A stretch of DNA of 8,259 bases, from NCBI GenBank assembly GCA_947367415.1, contig CANBEE010000113.1:1-8259 (forward strand). Direction: 5' to 3'. The stretch is from an uncultured Bacteroidales bacterium. GTDB taxonomy: Bacteria > Bacteroidota > Bacteroidia > Bacteroidales > Bacteroidaceae. Under the pieces are notes generated by a model. The model did not search any database. It was not told the DNA's origin and saw only the letters and a program-made list of their open reading frames with translations. Positions 5,682 through 8,259 of the stretch are shown in pieces (position 1 is the stretch's first letter; every line of letters starts with the position of its first letter). A program made the position numbers and the translations under genes.

Positions 5682-6848
5682 TTACTTGCTGTTGGCGGCA
5701 CGCTTGGCACGCTTAGAGATGTTTGACTGATATACGTAGTAGTCGATGAGCGGAGCAAAGAGGTTCATCAAGAGGATGGCGAGCATCATACCTTCGGGAT
5801 AACCGGGGTTGAGCACACGGATAAGGATAGCTACGACACCGATGAGGAAACCGTAGATGTACTTACCACACTCGGTACGGCATGAGGTAACGGGGTCGGT
5901 AGCCATGAACACGGCACCGAAGCAGAAACCACCGAGAGCGAGGTGCTGATACCAAGGCATCATAGCCACAGCATTCTCAGGATTACCAATCTGGTTGAAC
6001 ACCCAAGCCATCAAACCACCACCTACGAACACGCTGAGCATGGTCTTCCATGAAGCGATACCTGAGCCCAAGAGGATGAGGGCACCGAGGGCGATAGCCA
6101 CTACGCTGGTCTCACCGATAGAGCCGGGGATGAAGCCCCATACCATATTCAAATCCCATGCGGGAGCGGCACCCGAAGTGGCAGCCACACCAAGTGCAGT
6201 AGCCTGTGTGTAACCGTCGATGTCGGCACCCAGACCGAAGATGGCGCTGTCGGCTACCCAAACGGCATCACCGGAGATTACGCTCGGATAAGCGAAAAAG
6301 ATGAATGCGCGGGTGATAAGGGCCACGTTGAAGATGTTCATACCTGTACCACCGAATACCTCCTTGGCGAAGATAACAGCGAAGGCTGTAGCCACGGCGA
6401 TAACCCACAGCGGAGTACCTACGGGCACTACCATCGGGATGATGAGACCCGATACGAGGAAGCCCTCGTGAATCTCCTCACCCTTCCACTGGGCCACGGT
6501 GAACTCGATGCCGAGACCTACAAGGTAAGAAACGATAATCTTAGGCAACACAGCCAGGAAACCGTAGCCGAACAGCTCCCAGAAAGAGCCGTCGAGACCA
6601 GCGGCCAGATAGTGCTGGTAGCCTACATTGTACATACCGAAGAGCAGGGCGGGCACCAAAGCGATGCACACCATAATCATCATACGCTTAGAGTCGAAGC
6701 AGTCATGGATATTTGAGCCACTCTTAGCCGTATGGTTGGGCACGAAGAGGAATGTCTCGAACCCGCCGAACACAGAACGGAAAGCCTGGAACTTACCGCC
6801 TTTCTCGAAGTTCGGCTTAATCTTATCTACAATTTGTCTTAATCCCAT
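5682..6848 (-). CDS. nqrB: Na+-translocating NADH:quinone reductase subunit B
   Basis: The largest membrane subunit (388 residues, about ten helices), which forms the main sodium path and holds a covalent FMN and a riboflavin. The FMN acceptor is predicted as Thr217 in DGYTQATALG (211-220), equivalent to the SGAT-like site of Vibrio. GGTGMNIFNVALITRAF (166-182) and MATDPVTSCRT (315-325) are family hallmarks. The N-terminal cytoplasmic segment (1-50) contains the conserved FLFVP and a Gly/Asn-rich run. It is shorter than the Vibrio protein (about 412 by recall). The start at 6848 lies 3 bases after the nqrA stop, indicating translational coupling. The C-terminus ends in a basic stretch (ISKRAKRAANSK). 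Confidence 0.98.
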   Translation of the reverse strand: MGLRQIVDKIKPNFEKGGKFQAFRSVFGGFETFLFVPNHTAKSGSNIHDCFDSKRMMIMVCIALVPALLFGMYNVGYQHYLAAGLDGSFWELFGYGFLAVLPKIIVSYLVGLGIEFTVAQWKGEEIHEGFLVSGLIIPMVVPVGTPLWVIAVATAFAVIFAKEVFGGTGMNIFNVALITRAFIFFAYPSVISGDAVWVADSAIFGLGADIDGYTQATALGVAATSGAAPAWDLNMVWGFIPGSIGETSVVAIALGALILLGSGIASWKTMLSVFVGGGLMAWVFNQIGNPENAVAMMPWYQHLALGGFCFGAVFMATDPVTSCRTECGKYIYGFLIGVVAILIRVLNPGYPEGMMLAILLMNLFAPLIDYYVYQSNISKRAKRAANSK

Positions 6849-6851
6849 AGC

Positions 6852-8201
6852 TTATTCCATTTCAGAGCGGAGCTTCATCAGTCCTTCGCGGACGATGCGC
6901 TGCAACTCAAGTTTCGACGAATCTACAAATTCACACAAAGCAAAGTCCTCGGGAGCCACCTCGTAGATACCTGCAGCCTCCATCTTTTCGATGTCGCCGG
7001 CAATGATTGCCTTGATGAGGTATTCGGGGAAGATATCCATGGGGAACACCTTGTCATACTCGTTGGAGTTGATCATATGGCGCTCCTCACCCTTGAGGCG
7101 TGCGTCGAGCACATACTCTCTATTGGGGCAGAGGAAGCTGAAGTAGGCACGGCTCACGCTGAACTCCTTGAAGCGGGGCATAGCCCAACCGAGCAGCTCA
7201 TGCTTGTCGCTACCGTCGGGAATCACGGTCACCATGTTGGCAAATGCACCCAGATAACTCTCGGGAGTAGCTACAGGACCTGTGAGCACGTTACCGTTGA
7301 TGATACGGTTGACACAACCACCCTTAATGCGGCCACCTACGATATCGCCAATCTGTGCACCGAGGATTACCTTGCTGTAGGCAGGATTCTCCACCTGTGA
7401 GCCGGCTACGGCGATGGTACGAGTGAAATCTACGACACCTTTATTAAATAGACGACCAATGAAAATCACTTCCTCGGCACCGATGGTCCATACAACCTCA
7501 CCCTTGTTGATAGGCTTCACGTGGTTAATCTGAACACCTACGTTACCTGCAGGATGCTTACCCTTGAATACGGTAATCTCAACATTCTTAGCATCAACAA
7601 TATTGGGGCACTTCTGTGCCGCACTAACACCCAAAAAAGTAGGAGCCAACTTGGCCAATGCGCTAAGACCAGCCTGGAAGTCAACCTCACTGTCTTTAAT
7701 CACATACTCAAAATCGGGAGCCAGCGGTTTGCTGTCGAAAGCAGAAACGAAGATAGCTTTAGGACGGCTTTCAGGGTTTGCCACAACATCATAAGGACGC
7801 TGGCGAAGGAATGCGAACATACCACTGCTGAGCAATGCCTGCTTTACCTGTTCTCCATTGAGTGAATGAACACTCTTCACACCAAAGTTCACTGACTCCT
7901 GCTTGGCATCGGCTGTAACGACGATGTTCATCACCTTACGGCGAGCACCACGGTTCACAGCAGCCACAACACCTGATACAGGACTTACGAACTTCACTTC
8001 AGGATGCTTCTTGTCAACAAACAGAGCCTCCCCGGCCTTGACATGCTGGCCTTCGGCTACAACCACCTTAGGAGTAACGCCTACGAAATCATCGGGTACG
8101 AGAGCGTACTGCTTCGATGCTTTTACAGAAACCAACTCCTTAGCGGCTGTTCCCTTAAGTTTAATGTCCAAGCCTTTTCGTAATTTAATTACTTCTGGCA
8201 T
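6852..8201 (-). CDS. nqrA: Na+-translocating NADH:quinone reductase subunit A
   Basis: The peripheral cytoplasmic subunit (449 residues), first gene of the operon, linked to quinone binding. The N-terminus MPEVIKLRKGLDIKLKG is the family's conserved opening and fixes the start at 8201. The frame also extends to a TTG at 8222, but the added MPRIIDV has no family match. A biotinyl-lipoyl-like segment is seen at about 48-95 (AEGQHVKAGEALFVDK ... SPVSGVV ... NRGARRKVMNIVV). The HPAGNVGVQINHVKP motif lies at 216-230. The C-terminal PMDIFPEYLIKAIIAGD (387-403) and EDFALCEFVDSSK (418-430) are hallmarks that match other NqrA proteins. Only 58 bases of upstream sequence are visible; they hold no TAnnTTTG element, so the promoter is probably outside the window. 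Confidence 0.98.
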   Translation of the reverse strand: MPEVIKLRKGLDIKLKGTAAKELVSVKASKQYALVPDDFVGVTPKVVVAEGQHVKAGEALFVDKKHPEVKFVSPVSGVVAAVNRGARRKVMNIVVTADAKQESVNFGVKSVHSLNGEQVKQALLSSGMFAFLRQRPYDVVANPESRPKAIFVSAFDSKPLAPDFEYVIKDSEVDFQAGLSALAKLAPTFLGVSAAQKCPNIVDAKNVEITVFKGKHPAGNVGVQINHVKPINKGEVVWTIGAEEVIFIGRLFNKGVVDFTRTIAVAGSQVENPAYSKVILGAQIGDIVGGRIKGGCVNRIINGNVLTGPVATPESYLGAFANMVTVIPDGSDKHELLGWAMPRFKEFSVSRAYFSFLCPNREYVLDARLKGEERHMINSNEYDKVFPMDIFPEYLIKAIIAGDIEKMEAAGIYEVAPEDFALCEFVDSSKLELQRIVREGLMKLRSEME

Positions 8202-8259
8202 AACATCTATAATTCGTGGCAACTGCGACGCTCCCGTATCTGTTGATGCTGTGTTAATA

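Noticed and set aside
8202..8222. Longer nqrA start at TTG 8222
   Set aside because: NqrA proteins begin with the M-x-x-VIKLRKGLDI pattern, which fits the ATG at 8201.

Overview
The window looks like chromosomal DNA from a gut- or oral-type Bacteroidales bacterium, most likely near Prevotella or Bacteroides. Three things suggest this. The ArgG is of the divergent Bacteroidetes type. A -33/-7 promoter of the Bacteroidetes form (TTG ... TAnnTTTG) lies upstream of the first gene. Most genes have A-rich leaders without a Shine-Dalgarno sequence. Genus cannot be fixed from the sequence alone. I see no insertion sequence, phage gene, tRNA, rRNA or CRISPR array, and nothing that looks like an undescribed multi-gene system. 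The interest lies in details of otherwise familiar genes and their spacers.

Left part (1-2083, + strand): an arginine biosynthesis pair. A promoter at about 58-88 drives a 208-residue GNAT acyltransferase (159-785). In Bacteroides a gene of this kind beside argG has been proposed as the N-succinylglutamate synthase that opens the succinylated arginine pathway. argG (argininosuccinate synthase, start placed at 878) follows after a 92-base spacer built largely of 7-base repeats. No argC or argD follows: a hairpin comes right after argG, so the cluster is short here.

Middle (2084-2291): a 208-base gap between converging operons. It holds one GC-rich hairpin after argG and a perfect 28-base palindrome with a U-tract that ends the opposite operon.

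Right part (2292-8201, - strand): a complete nqrABCDEF operon, read right to left, encoding the sodium-pumping NADH:quinone oxidoreductase. NADH electrons enter at NqrF (FAD, then 2Fe-2S), pass through the iron centre held by four cysteines of NqrD and NqrE, then through the covalent FMNs of NqrC and NqrB, and finally reach quinone; sodium is exported. All expected cofactor residues are present. Genes are 3 to 46 bases apart, consistent with one transcript. Its promoter is not seen and probably lies beyond position 8259. The ApbE-type flavin transferase needed to load FMN is not in the window.

Points worth a second look are: identical 15-base junctions (TAATAATAGGAGGAA, three stops fused to a strong Shine-Dalgarno) before nqrD and nqrF; heptad repeats in two spacers inside operons; a four-cysteine tail on NqrC; an SGGT rather than SGAT FMN-attachment motif in NqrC; and a four-cysteine cluster in the GNAT enzyme.
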